Shown here one piece after another: positions 23,364 through 34,540 of a stretch of 64,000 nucleotides of DNA. The translations under genes were made by a program, and so were the position numbers. The notes beneath the pieces were generated by a model. That model worked only from the letters and a program-made list of their open reading frames with translations, was not told the origin of the DNA and searched no databases. Position 1 is the stretch's first letter. Each line of letters begins with the position of its first letter. The stretch is from Tomocerus qinae (Eukaryota > Arthropoda > Collembola > Entomobryomorpha > Tomoceridae): NCBI GenBank assembly GCA_020055645.1, contig CM034547.1:59646909-59710908 (forward strand), written 5' to 3'.

Positions 23364-25228
23364 AAAACTCCGGCCATCAGTGTAAGCGAATTCGCTAAAG
23401 GATGATTTCTAGAACCACAAGTTAATAAATCATGTGACGGAGTAAAAACAATAGGTTCCTTAGTTAACATGGACATGTATAATGGAAACCATGGTTGGGA
23501 GTTCCATAAAGGAACGATCACTATTCCATAAGCATTTTCATTTTTAATTTTACGGAGAACGCGAGTAATAAGTGAAAAAGGGGGAAAGGCATAGAAATAT
23601 GTCTTTGCCCATGAAATTGTAAAGGAGTCAACGTAAGCCGAAAAGGGATCAGGCTTCCAAGACACGAATTTTTTGCATTTTGAGTTGATATGGGATGCAA
23701 ATAAATCGATTTCTGGGACACCGAATCTATCTACAATGCGCGTAAACTGGTAATTCAATAATGACCATTCAGTTTCTTTTCGACTTAGTCTGGATTCCCC
23801 ATCCGCGATTTTATTTTCTCTGGAAGGGATGTATGTTGCATAAATCCATATCCCACGTTCCTCACAGAATTGCCATATTTTTCTAGCAATACTATACAAA
23901 TGGGGAAATTGAACACTGCCCATTTTATTAATGTAGCTAATTGCAGTTGTATTGTCAATGCGCAATAGTATCTGACAATTTTTTAAGCGAATAGCATAAC
24001 TACGCAAAGCATAATATGCAGCCAATAACTCGAGATAGTTAATATGATTACTTAATTCCATTTTAGACCACAGTCCCCCTGTGGATGAATCGGCAAAGGA
24101 TGCACCCCAACCGGTTAAGGAGGCATCCGTTGTCATTTCATAATCATAATAGTCATAACGAATAGACTTTTTAGCGCTAAGAAGAGCGCTTTCCCACCAA
24201 TTTATGTCTTCACAGACTGCAGTAGGTATTCGAATTATCGATTTGTAATTCCCCTGATGGAATTTTAATGCTTTAAATTTTAAGCGTTCTAGTCGCTTTG
24301 TATACAAAAGGTCATATGTGATGGCTGGAAGTGTGGATATCAGAGTACCTATGTATTCTGCCAATTTTTGTATTGTGCACATTCTTCGTTTCTTAATTTG
24401 CTTAGTACTTTTCAAAACATTATCTCGCTTCTTCTCGGTTAGTGATACTTGCATTTTTACTGAATCGAGATAGAAGCCAAGAAATATCAACTTATTACAT
24501 GGTAATAAGTTAGATTTTTCATAATTAATAACAAACCCAAGTTTTGTAAACAGTGCTACTGTCGTATCAATATTAGATTGACAATCTTTAAATGTAGTCC
24601 CCAGTGCTAAAAGATCATCTAAGTAAATAACAGAAAGGAGACCCTGTTTCCTTAACTGTGTCACTACAGGCTTCATGACCTTCGTAAAAATTCTGGGAGC
24701 CGTGCACAGACCGAAAGGTAAGCAAGTGAATTGGAAAAGTTTACCATTCCATTGGAATCGTAAATATTTCCTTGACGCTGGACTAATGCAGATGGTAAAA
24801 TATGCATCCTTTAAGTCCACACTTGCCATAAAATAATTTTTATCCATTATTTTTACAGCTGTTCTCAGATCCTCCATCTTGAACTTTGAATTTTTAATAA
24901 ATTTATTCAACTTTTTCAGATTAAAAATAAATCTGAAAGAGCCGTTAGGTTTTGGTATTAAAAATATTGGGGAAATGAATTGTCCCTCAACCGGTTCACA
25001 ATTTTCAATTGCTCCAAGCAATTTTAGGTGTTCTACCTCTTTGTTCATTTGTTCAGTTTCCTTTTTTGAAAATACGTGTTGTGGTGGGGCACAACGTTGT
25101 AATGGGTAAGAGATAAACGGTATTTTATAGCCCTTAATTATGGAAAGTACTTTTGGAGTTACGCCTAACGTTTTCCATTCATCAAGATAGTTTGCTAGTC
25201 TTCCTGCAAAAAACTTACTTACCTGCAA
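23306..25228 (-). CDS. DIRS reverse transcriptase / RNase H polyprotein
   Basis: Intact 640-codon frame. Reverse transcriptase segments include SVDLKDAYF (136-144), LPFGLCTAP (170-178) and the catalytic YLDD at 202-205. RNase H starts with the TTDASLTGWGAS motif (Asp368) and INYLELLAA near 396-404, in the form typical of DIRS and Ngaro elements rather than LTR elements. It follows the Gag-like frame by only a few bases and overlaps the recombinase remnant at its 3' end. No frameshift or stop. It copies element RNA into DNA inside a particle; extrachromosomal circles are the expected product. Confidence 0.93.
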   Translation of the reverse strand: MQVSKFFAGRLANYLDEWKTLGVTPKVLSIIKGYKIPFISYPLQRCAPPQHVFSKKETEQMNKEVEHLKLLGAIENCEPVEGQFISPIFLIPKPNGSFRFIFNLKKLNKFIKNSKFKMEDLRTAVKIMDKNYFMASVDLKDAYFTICISPASRKYLRFQWNGKLFQFTCLPFGLCTAPRIFTKVMKPVVTQLRKQGLLSVIYLDDLLALGTTFKDCQSNIDTTVALFTKLGFVINYEKSNLLPCNKLIFLGFYLDSVKMQVSLTEKKRDNVLKSTKQIKKRRMCTIQKLAEYIGTLISTLPAITYDLLYTKRLERLKFKALKFHQGNYKSIIRIPTAVCEDINWWESALLSAKKSIRYDYYDYEMTTDASLTGWGASFADSSTGGLWSKMELSNHINYLELLAAYYALRSYAIRLKNCQILLRIDNTTAISYINKMGSVQFPHLYSIARKIWQFCEERGIWIYATYIPSRENKIADGESRLSRKETEWSLLNYQFTRIVDRFGVPEIDLFASHINSKCKKFVSWKPDPFSAYVDSFTISWAKTYFYAFPPFSLITRVLRKIKNENAYGIVIVPLWNSQPWFPLYMSMLTKEPIVFTPSHDLLTCGSRNHPLANSLTLMAGVLCGKHTEGWDYRSKALNYY

Positions 25229-25236
25229 ATTATCAT

Positions 25237-26319
25237 TTATTTGCGATTGCGCCCGCTCTCCCTGCTCTTGTATCGTGGGGGCGGGCGCCGAAAGTTTAAA
25301 GATCGTTTGTCTTTATTTTCATAGGGTTTAAAAGAACCTCTCGACTTATTGCTTGTGTGACTGAAATTTGCAGTTGTGTTCAACTTTTTCAAGTCACTTC
25401 TGCCATCTTTACCCGTAGTGGGCGTTGGCTTAGCTAAATCTTGCCCAACTTTCGCCAGAGTCTTGGCATTTTTCACTTGTGTAGACAAGTCAGGGCCAAA
25501 TAGTTCTGGGTACATCGGTGCTTCAAAAAGAACTTCTTTCATAGTTACATCCTTAACACTTGCTCTTAGTTGCTTTCGTCTGTGTAGCGATAAGGAATAT
25601 TGTGTTCCGATGAGATAACGTGTAGCATCGCTTACACTTTTTATCATCTCTTTTCTGTCCAATGGACTTTTATCGTCTAATAGGGATGTCATAATGGAAC
25701 CAAGTGCCGAAGTAGAAACTTCGATGTGATCTTGAATTCTGCGTAATTCATCATCCACATCTCGAGTGTAAGAAGGAATGACACTCTTTAATTCAGGATT
25801 AAGTTTCGGTCCACCTAGAAGGCAATTTTGTGGTGATGGGAATTCTTTTCGAATTCGATCTCTTTCCTCCTTCCTTAACCCGGACTTAGCAATGATTTGC
25901 CATCTTGTTGAGATTTCTTCCCTTAATAAAGGGCCCATTGGGGATTTATTGGGATCGTCACCCAATAGAAAAGTTGTCTCTTCGTCAAGGACATTTACCT
26001 GTAGCACCTCGTTCTGTTGTGTGTTCCCTTCGTCGTGCGTATCATTCGCCACAGTTTGTTCTGTGCTTTTGTGTCCACCTGACGGTGACTTTACGCTTTT
26101 GTCATCATCGGATGACAGTTCCGTGACTCGAGTTTTTGTCCTAGGTGATCTCGATCGACTAGTTCCCTCAGAGTCAGAGCTCGAAGACCTTGAGTCACGT
26201 TTCGACTTACAGAACTTCTTAAGAAGGCGTTCCATTTTTGAAACCTTTTCTTCCAATCGGCGGTGTCTTGACCGTCCCCTCTTCTTGCGTTTTCCATGGG
26301 AGGACGAGTCACTTGACAT
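25237..26319 (-). CDS. DIRS Gag-like protein
   Basis: Intact 360-codon frame just upstream of the RT frame. The N-terminus is rich in Lys/Arg/Ser (SSHGKRKKRGRSRHRR), followed by Ser/Asp-rich repeats, a more ordered middle (about 130-290) and an Arg/Gly/Pro-rich tail. No zinc knuckle is visible, which is usual for DIRS ORF1. Its role as the structural particle protein is inferred from position and composition. Confidence 0.8.
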   Translation of the reverse strand: MSSDSSSHGKRKKRGRSRHRRLEEKVSKMERLLKKFCKSKRDSRSSSSDSEGTSRSRSPRTKTRVTELSSDDDKSVKSPSGGHKSTEQTVANDTHDEGNTQQNEVLQVNVLDEETTFLLGDDPNKSPMGPLLREEISTRWQIIAKSGLRKEERDRIRKEFPSPQNCLLGGPKLNPELKSVIPSYTRDVDDELRRIQDHIEVSTSALGSIMTSLLDDKSPLDRKEMIKSVSDATRYLIGTQYSLSLHRRKQLRASVKDVTMKEVLFEAPMYPELFGPDLSTQVKNAKTLAKVGQDLAKPTPTTGKDGRSDLKKLNTTANFSHTSNKSRGSFKPYENKDKRSLNFRRPPPRYKSRESGRNRK

Positions 26320-26607
26320 AATTCTTTCAAATTAAAAAGAACGAAAGAAAATTTTTAATGTTTGATAATAGTCGAATATAGTCAGCAATCGGTTACTGGT
26401 CAATCATCTTGGTTCATTGTAATGAATTTAATGAATAATTTAAGAGTTATAGATAAACAATTTAGTCGTATTGTGTACCGTATCGGTACCTTACCACCTA
26501 GGATTAGTATTTATAGTCCTTTTTTGGATTTATCAGTTGTTTTCTAAAATTTCACAAAAAATATTTTGCAGCAAACAAAGGACGTCGTACTCGACGGCCA
26601 CTAAGTA

Positions 26608-26745
26608 GAAGAATGAACAAATATGCCACGCGGGCATAGAAATATGAGGTTTTTTACTTTAAACCAGTGGACTCGATGGCCCGCCAGTAGATGGACTACC
26701 AGTGTTAACAATATTTCATATTGATGTTGAACATGAGACGACCGA
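26608..26745. repeat. Right inverted terminal repeat of DIRS element 1
   Basis: Reverse complement of the left repeat at 22773-22910. It lies 5' of the Gag-like frame in transcriptional orientation. Confidence 0.9.
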
Positions 26746-26756
26746 ATGTATAATTA

Positions 26757-27814
26757 TCACTTATAACCACCGTCTTAGATAAAGCAATAAATTTACCAAC
26801 CTATGTATGTACATTGATCTATGTGTGGTAGGGATAGCCAATATGCATATTACATAAAAAATTACTACATTCTGGGTTATCATCATTAATTAGCATAATT
26901 TGAAATTCAACCAAAATTTTAATGCGTACATCAATCTTACGAAATTCAATATCCACTACGCATGATTATTGCCTACCTTTCGAAATTGAGTCATGCATGC
27001 TGGGGGTTACTAGTAAAATAATAAAAATAATTTTACTTAAATACAACAGCTACAAAAATAGATTCTTGTACTATACTACTATACCATAAATTATGTTCTA
27101 CAGTAAATAAAATGTTGACAAAAAACTTTTCGAAAAAAATGTTGCATTTGGACGTTCTGGGTGAAATAAAGGTGAAAGGACTTTCTTATAACTTTCTCCA
27201 TGCTGTATACTAGCTTAGTCTACTATACATGTCTTGTTACAGTTATCCGTATGAATAATGTAAAGGTATAGGATGGTGATAATAAAATTACATGCTAAAG
27301 TGTATAATATCTCAGAAGTCAAATGTTGCAATAAATATTTTCCCTGTGAATGATTTATGAAGCTCATAAAATTTTGAAATGAAATGCTGCGTTCTGAATT
27401 TCTGATTGGTCAATAAAAAATATCATCCACCAATGCAACCAATGAGAAGCGATTTTCATGTCCCCCACCCCCTGGATTTGAAAATAGTCTCCTTGGAGTG
27501 ACTTGGGTTGCGATAGAGCTTGTTTACTTAAAGAAAGAAAATCTTTTCATCCAATATTCATTTTTGTCTTTTGGAATTTATACACATTTGCACACCATAC
27601 ACACATTTTAAATACACATGAAATAAATAATTTGAATAATATGCAGGAAGTCATTTTACAGATTTAATTAACCAAAACGTAGGGAGTGATGAGTAAAAGC
27701 ATGGAGAAAGCTATATAAAATTAGTATAACAAACAGCAATAGCACCAAAATTGTTATTTAAATTATATACCATTTATCACAAATAGAACATTTTTAAATC
27801 CACAACTTATGAGA
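26757..27814. other. Intergenic stretch with a solo CCAAT-type repeat arm
   Basis: No gene recognised. From about 27320 to 27460 lies one arm related to the fold-back at 30854-32888: a CAATAAATATTTTCCCTG segment, TCTGATTGGTCAAT, and GAGAAGCGATTTTCA. The matching inverted arm is absent, so it is a broken copy. Confidence 0.55.
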
Positions 27815-28198
27815 ATGTCTTCAAACTACCCTGCCGGCCAAGTAAGTATAATTGGCATTTATTCCTCTCAAGGAGAAAATTAAATTAAACGTTATTTACA
27901 GTCACAATAATTTTTTTAGTATGACGATGCATTTAATCCTAGAAGACTGGGAAACTGGGAAGTTACAAATGAAAACTTATCACGCGTCCGAGAAAAGCAA
28001 CTGAGTGGCTCTCGCATTGTAGCCAATGAGAAAGGCCACCTTTTACCTCATGTTTACCGCAATGCTTGCTCATCCCCTTGGGGTTGTCTTGATACGAGCC
28101 AATGGGTAGAAGAAACCCCATATTATAAACTATCCCCATCTATAAGTACCTGTTCAACAACTACATCCACCAATAAACAAGGTCAGACAACAATATAA
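27815..28198 (+). CDS. CFAP126: Flattop (CFAP126) homologue, ciliary microtubule inner protein
   Basis: Two exons, 27815-27841 and 27920-28198, give 101 residues. The start MSSNYPAGQ followed by YDDAF matches the Flattop N-terminus in spacing, and the diagnostic SRIVANEKGHLLPHV segment with the following SPWG is present. Flattop binds inside axonemal doublet microtubules and takes part in basal-body positioning, so in an arthropod it should act in sperm flagella or sensory cilia. The protein is shorter than the vertebrate one (about 177 residues), lacking the Pro-rich tail. An upstream in-frame ATG at 27809 would add two residues; the second Met aligns better. An AATAAA at 28171-28176 lies inside the last codons and may serve as the poly(A) signal. 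The next gene begins 105 bp downstream on the same strand. Confidence 0.85.
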
Positions 28199-28303
28199 TA
28201 TCACAGATGTTATCCAACTTAGTTCAACTCAAAACATGTTTTGACTAAAATACGTATCTAATTATCGATAGCTTTCACGAAAATACCTAAATTTCATAAG
28301 AAA

Positions 28304-30757
28304 ATGCCTGTTCTGGGTCCAAAAGAAAACAAAATCGATAAACACAAATCAGATTTTGAGTTGACGAGTACAAATGTGGTTGCGACATTAAAGAGACTTC
28401 AACTGCCCGTGATATGGATAGTCGGACTACCAACAAGACGAATTTTGTCCAGTCGTCGAAACTTTTGTAGGCAATTAGCAGAGATGTTAGAATTTGTCTA
28501 CATAAACTTGGATGAAAAGATCGATAATTGGCTGCAAAGACAGAAGTCTTCTTCAGACAAAGCAGAGACAAGGAATGTTTTTAGAAATATTGAAAACACA
28601 GTTCACAAAGTCACCCATAATAGAAATGTGGCGAAACGAGTCAAACAAAGTAATATCAAAATATCAGTTGAAACTGTAATTCCGACTTGGACTATTAAAG
28701 AGGAATTTAATGAGAACATAAAAGAACACAAATATTGTACTCAAAATGAAAAAACTGGAGAAACGTCCGGAAATGAAGTTCAAACATGTCGTTTATCTTT
28801 CGAACTAAGCGAATTCTTTAGCAGGGACACAATTTTCGAAATCCTTCAGTTTGCAATGTTTGAATCTTTGCCAACAAACGGATTTGTAATAGAAGGATTT
28901 CCATACGACAGAGCGGAAGCCGCAGCATGGGAAAAATTGCTATATCCATCAGCATTAGCTTTGTATTTTATGGAAGGCACTCCTGTCCCTAAAACAGAAG
29001 TGAAAAACAACACAAGAGGTTCAAGAAGAAAAAGAACACGCCGTAACACTAATGAAAAATCAACAAAATCAACACTCACAAATAGCATATCAGAAGGAGA
29101 GAAAATTATCCCTGTCCTTCCCAAGTACATCAGAAGGTTTCTTCCATATTCTCTTCCTGAGGCAGAAAGAATTTGCGAAAAATACGGACATAAATTGATA
29201 AGGATAATAAATGCTGAAGACGTGGTCTTTGGTGGAGGAATGAATTTTCTCATTTGTCTCATAGAAAAAGCGTTGAGTCAATACTCCAACATATTATCCG
29301 GGAACACAAAAATTAATTACGAATCTGACACAGGAAATAGCTATATGTCAACTCCTGGAAGCGCCCTGTCAAAATGTGATGATAATGACAACTCCAATTT
29401 TCTCCGTCCCGAGTCAATCCCAGAAGAAGCAAAAATATCCACACAAAATACCAAGTCTAGAACAAACCAATACAATCCGCAGACATCTAAAATGTCACAC
29501 AAACAATCATGTTCAAGTGCAAAACGATTTCATCAAATGCAAAAGAAGAGACCATTGTCCATTTCAACTTTGTCAACTAAGCTTAAATCACCGCCTTCAA
29601 GTTATGAATATTGCCTGCCCACGCCCACAGCTAGTCTCTTTACAATAGGAGATCACAAAATTTGTGGGTGTTATGACGAAGACGAAGAAGTTGTCGCTTT
29701 TAATACGTCAGCTTTGGTGTCCCCCGCTAAAGAGGACAAGTGTACTTATACTCCCTTATCGTGGTCAATGGAGAAATCCACTGAAAATGAAGCTGAGTCA
29801 CCCACATCCCACAAAGACAGTGATATAAATTCAAGCGAGGGCGATGTCCTTGACAGATGTAGCAATAGGAATAATGAAACTTCCAGGCCATCAACTGATG
29901 AATCATTGCACAGATTTTTTGAAAGAAAAATGTCGAGACCAGAGTCGCAACTATTTTCTTCCACTTGTGAACTAAGATCTTCTTCTTTCACACAATTAGC
30001 AGAAATACTAGGTACATTTATACTTTCTTAGAGTTCTGTGTTCGTAGTAGCAGATTTGTAGCTAACCCAAAGCCACAATTTGTAAATAAACCATGAGTAC
30101 CGTTCAATATTAAATGTACAAAGTACATATAGCTTAGGTTCTCCATTTTGTAAATCTGATGACCATCCATGACCAGAAATGAATTCTCTAGTTCCTAATT
30201 TGTGAATTCTGCATTACAAAAGGTGAACCTACACACGACACAATAATCCTCAAGTACGAAAAGGGCCATCACGACACAGAGGGTTTCGAGACTGATTTGA
30301 GTAGCAGTAAGATCATTAATTGCTACTCTTCCGACTGTGGTAGCAATGATGATATGCAACCAGATTATCAAAGAAGAGTTTTCGGCGTCAATGGTAATTG
30401 TAATAACGACAGTGACCGGAATGAAATATCAGACAACTCCTTTTGGGCCCTGTCAGGTTCGAATTTTTTATATATAACAGATTATCAGGAGATTGATGCA
30501 TGTATATGTCATAATATGTAATACTTATGTCGTATTCCGTATTCCTGACTATTTCAGAAGTAGATTCAGAAATCCATTTACAAGTCAAAGCCAAAGAACA
30601 AAGGTTATACCACGATAGAGGAGACGGAGATCTGGGGGACCAACTAGTGAACAATGAAGAAAGTTTCGGAGATAAAACACTGGAAAGGGTTAACGAAGCC
30701 GGTGAAGATTTTGAAAGTCATTACTTTGTTTATTCGTCCCACCCACAGCCCTTATGA
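28304..30757 (+). CDS. Adenylate-kinase-like protein with degenerate P-loop
   Basis: Three exons, 28304-30011, 30223-30456 and 30558-30757, all phase 1 junctions, give 713 residues. The first ~330 residues follow a nucleoside monophosphate kinase fold: a first strand VIWIVGLP (about 36-43), the substrate-side strand FVIEGFPYDRAEAAAW (194-209) equivalent to the FLIDGYPR segment of adenylate kinases, an ALALYFMEGTP strand, and a closing YIRRF...ICEKYGHKLIRIINAEDVVF helix-strand. The phosphate-binding loop GxPGSGKG is replaced by GLPTRRILSS, with no Gly-Lys, and the lid is replaced by a basic, low-complexity insert (about 230-260). It is therefore probably not an active kinase. The C-terminal half is Ser/Asn-rich and likely disordered. 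Its position beside Flattop suggests, but does not prove, a ciliary or testis role. I know no exact named orthologue. Confidence 0.65.
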
Positions 30758-31136
30758 GTACGAAAAAAGTCAAACTCCAGAGTTCTTTATCGTCATGAAG
30801 ACCATTTACATTTACAAGAAACGTGAGTACTCGATTTTTTCCATCGTCGTACTGTTACAATAATTTTATCGCTACGCGATATTTTTCAAATAATAACCGC
30901 AGTGAAAATCGCTTCTGATTGGTCGATGCATTTTTGAAATTGACCAATCAGAGCACAGGATTCCATAGCAAAATTTTATATGATTTTCATAAATCATTCC
31001 CAAGGGAAATATTTATTTTAACACTGAACTTTGAACTACAGACTTGTGATAGGATAGGAAAATACGGACTCACACTTTTAGCATAATCGCAAACTAATAC
31101 ACTGCACTCAACTCTATGATGCTTACTTGCTGAACA

Positions 31137-31817
31137 GGGACGGTATTCTGAACTTTTGTGGTAAATTTGCGATATCGCAAGAGTTGCTATGTCTACTTGC
31201 GATGTCAAAATAAATCCATATTCTCATGTCAGTTAGCAGCGTCCTAGCAAGTTTGCGACGTTGTAGCAGTTTTTGATAAGTTGTCCTAGGTAACGGTACT
31301 TATCGGCATGGATGTTCCAACTCCAAGGTATGGAGCAAGGAATATGTATGGAGTAGTGTGGGAAGGGTGTTAGGCATTGATTGAGGTACTACTTTACGAG
31401 TGACTGTAGTCATGGAAATTACAGTTGCCTAATGTCTTGCACTTCAATATGCATGGCACTTGACAGTCGTACTACGGAGTCCGAGACCGGAGATTATCAA
31501 ATTGCAATTGATATTGTCAAAGTAACCATAGGGATCACAAGTGTCTCCAATCTCCAAGTGCCTTCAACAATGTGATCGCAAAGTTGCGGTAGCTCTCAGT
31601 TTGCGCTAACTTTGCGACAGATATTTGCTATGCTGTGGCAAAATTATGGTATGAGAATCGTGTTTTGTAGCAGCGCTATGGAATTTCCCTATTCCTACGA
31701 CAACGATAGCAAAGTTAAATCTACGACAATGATGAGAATATGGACAATAGCAACTCCTGTGGTAACTCAATATTTGCTTGCGATTTCCCCTTGCTAAGGG
31801 GTTCAGAATGTCGTCCC
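31137..31817. mobile_element. Nested MITE inside the fold-back arm
   Basis: Left end GGGACGGTATTCTGAAC, right end GTTCAGAATGTCGTCCC, imperfect inverted repeats. Its exact limits are given by the uninterrupted sister arm, which reads GAACAGAGCAAC where this arm reads GAACA-element-AGAGCAAC. At most one or two bases appear duplicated. No ORF of note. Confidence 0.75.
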
Positions 31818-32306
31818 AGAGCAACTGCTTTCATGTGTTACAATTGATTATTACTTCACTAAGCAGTCTGAACAAACATAATAATCATAACATTTTGCAT
31901 TATCACCACTACTACACTCCGTATTCATATCTTTCTCTATGAAGTAGTACAAACTAATTAATTAGATTTACTTTTAAATTTACAATTACAAGATATGATT
32001 GAAAATAAATATTTTGCATAAACTTTTTTAGCATAATCGCAAACTAATACAGTGTACTATAAATTAAATTAAATTACAGACTAACTAATTTACTTACTGA
32101 ACAGAGCAACTGCTTGCATGTATTACAAATTTGATTATTACTTCACTATTATAAGCAGTCTGAACATACAAAATCATAACATTTTGAAAACTATTATTAT
32201 GTACTAGATACTTTAAAGTATACTAAGACGTAACTATTGCATAGTACGATGTTTAAGCACAATTTAAATATTTAAATATCTACCACCTGACAGACCTGTA
32301 CTATCT

Positions 32307-32418
32307 GACTGACATATCCAACTAGACTGACCTATCCAACTAGACTGATCTATCCCACTAGACTGACCTATCCCACTAGACTGGCATATCCCACTAGACT
32401 GACTTATCCCACTTGACT
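32307..32418. repeat. 18-bp minisatellite
   Basis: Six tandem copies of GACTGACCTATCCCACTA with few changes, followed by a partial seventh. It lies in the loop of the fold-back element. Confidence 0.9.
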
Positions 32419-32888
32419 TTCAATCATATCTTGTAATTGTAATTTTAAAAGTAAATCTAATTAATTAGTTTGTACTACTTCATAGAGAAAGATGAATACG
32501 GAGTGTAGTAGTGGTGATAATATTTATGCAAAATGTTATGATTATATGTTTGTTCAGACTGCTTAGTGAAGTAATAATCAATTGTAACACATGAAAGCAG
32601 TTGCTCTGTTCAGCAAGTAAGCATATCATAGAGTTGAGTGCAGTGTATTAGTTTGCGATTATGCTAAAAGTGTGAGTCCGTATTTTCCTATCCTATCACA
32701 AGTCTGTAGTTCTAAGTTCAGTGTTAAAATAAATATTTCCCTAGGGAATGAATTATGAAAATCATATAAAATTTTGCTATGGAATCCTGTGCTCTGATTG
32801 GTCAATTTCAAAAATGCATCGACCAATCAGAAGCGATTTTCACTGCGGTTATTATTTGAAAAATATCGCGTAACGATATAATTGTAAC

Positions 32889-34258
32889 TTATAATACGTC
32901 ATTTTTGCAAGTGAGTGAATAGAACTTCCATCATTCCTATTTTCTATTAAATGTCAAATATAAAATATATGATCTTCAAACTACTCTCTCACTTTTTATT
33001 CCATAAGTACGCATATTGATTTACCATATACCTAACGTAGAGTACATAAATATAGACGATCTAATCCTTTTGTACTACTTTCACCTAGACTTTCACCATA
33101 ACTGAGTTAGAAACTGAGTCCCTGAATAAGCTCTGTTTAAGCTCTATATAACACTTTCACGCTGAACTTTTGATTTTAAAGGCATTTAAAATACAGATAT
33201 CAATAATACGGATCCACTGATTTTCCACGATTGCAAAAATTCAAGTCACATAAAAATCAAATGATTCCTTATTCATTAAGCCATATGTAAAAAAATGTTA
33301 ACATGCACTCGCTATAAAAATGAAAAACAGAAAAAAGGGGCTATTATTATTCTATTAATTTTATAAAGTGCAAATTTTGACTGTGCTTGATGATGATCTT
33401 ATTCATTATTTCGAATGAAGGCTTACCGAATGAACACCAAATATGAAATAGAGATTCTGGCAGTGGTAACTGATTTTATTTTTCTTCAACCTTCGGGCAT
33501 CGGGGCTGCTGGCTGGGGTAGCTTGACGGTCGCCAGTCATGCACGCAACTATATTTTAATTTTATCAATGACAAAATATCTGATACTGAATACTGATTAC
33601 TGTGATTACTGATGAACATTGTCAATGTCAATCGGTCAACTTACTTTTTGTTATAAATAATATAAACTAATCATTAAGTGGATTTTTCATGATAAGGTCT
33701 TAAATGTTATTGTTAATGTTTAAATTACGTGCGGAAATCTCCCGAAAAGTGAAAGATGTGTAAAACAAAACCTGCTCAATTTACCCCAGAAGCCCTCATG
33801 TTTCTTGGTTTTCGTTGGCGATGGTAATCCCCGAATAGTCCGAATCTCAGTTTCCATCGGACTTTTATCATATAGTACATCGAACGAACTAGGCAAATTC
33901 CATCCGAATTGCACATTGCACCTATCCTTATCAGTTATCAGTGTCCAGTCCACCTGCACGACCTGCACGCACACATAATTCCAATTTCAGTCCAGTGTAG
34001 TCACTTTCTTGAGTTTCAAATTCAAATGCTTGAATTGAAATGATCAGGCAGTTGACGACGTCGGCATTTTGGCATACCTATTATACTACTAATATATTGA
34101 AGTTCTAGGTAGTAGGTCATAGGTTCTCAAAATGTCCAAATGTTCGACTGTTGTAACAATTTCGGTCTATTTCAATGTTACATTCCTCAAATCTTTAGAT
34201 TTTTATTCACTGCTCAACTTTTAACCCTAATGATGTTACTCACCTCCTCTCCCTTCAG
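32889..34258. other. Intergenic stretch with weak coding hints
   Basis: An 84-codon minus-strand frame at 33720-33974 ends near a possible donor (AGCAG then GTTTTG) and has fairly balanced composition, so it could be a 5' exon. I found no partner exon and no homology. Nothing else is supported. Confidence 0.3.
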
Positions 34259-34354
34259 GTCGGTGACCCTGAAAGCCGACAAAAATTACATGACTATAAA
34301 AAACCAAGCTGGTATGCAATCGGGAGGGGCCCGAAGGTATCGAGTGTGCCGTAA
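34259..34354 (+). CDS. Possible terminal exon of an unidentified gene
   Basis: After a good acceptor (CTCTCCCTTCAG) the frame reads GDPESRQKLHDYKKPSW and ends with a stop after SSVP at 34354. The segment looks like the C-terminus of a small soluble protein. A second frame from the same acceptor is open to 34406 and contains a CRKC pair. I cannot find an upstream exon with matching phase, nor name a family. It may be a remnant. Confidence 0.25.
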   Translation, partial: VGDPESRQKLHDYKKPSWYAIGRGPKVSSVP

Positions 34355-34540
34355 ATGCCGCACAAAAATAGTGTACGGCAAGGAAAATTATATTGTTATG
34401 AAATGACAATTAAATCAAAAAGATACTAAATATATTTGTATTAGGGCAGAGCATTTATCATATATACAAACGACATAATAATTTTCATAGTGTTATTTCA
34501 TTTATAACTATTTTTATATTTTCTTTACAATCTATGAGTC

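Larger units (their letters stand above)
22719..26756 (-). mobile_element. DIRS-type retroelement lacking most of its tyrosine recombinase
   Basis: About 4.04 kb, read on the minus strand: right terminal repeat, Gag-like ORF, RT/RNase H ORF, recombinase remnant, internal complementary region, left terminal repeat. Inverted terminal repeats (22773-22910 and 26608-26745) are nearly identical. The internal region at about 22975-23100 is the complement of the right end joined to the left end, the hallmark of DIRS replication through circles. There is no long target duplication; flanks share AATTA at both ends, as expected for recombinase-mediated insertion. Two long intact frames argue for recent activity, but without a recombinase it must have relied on one supplied in trans. 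Confidence 0.9.
30854..32888. mobile_element. CCAAT-type fold-back element with nested insertion
   Basis: Arms begin GTTACAAT at 30854 and end ATTGTAAC at 32888. The first ~280 bp of the left arm match the complement of the right arm closely, including TTCTGATTGGTCGATGC, TTGACCAATCAGAGC and GTATTAGTTTGCGATT-type blocks. The left arm is split at 31137-31817 by another element, then continues to about 31990 against 32420-32600. A third, partly degraded copy of the inner arm lies in direct orientation at about 32025-32200, and an 18-bp minisatellite fills part of the loop. Non-coding. It starts about 100 bp after the kinase-like gene and may supply or disrupt its 3' UTR. Confidence 0.8.

Noticed and set aside
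25778..26335. 185-codon plus-strand frame
   Set aside because: Antisense shadow of the DIRS Gag-like frame; Ser/Arg-rich composition mirrors the coding strand.
28846..29262. 138-codon minus-strand frame
   Set aside because: Antisense of the kinase-like exon, which has consistent splice phases with two further exons.
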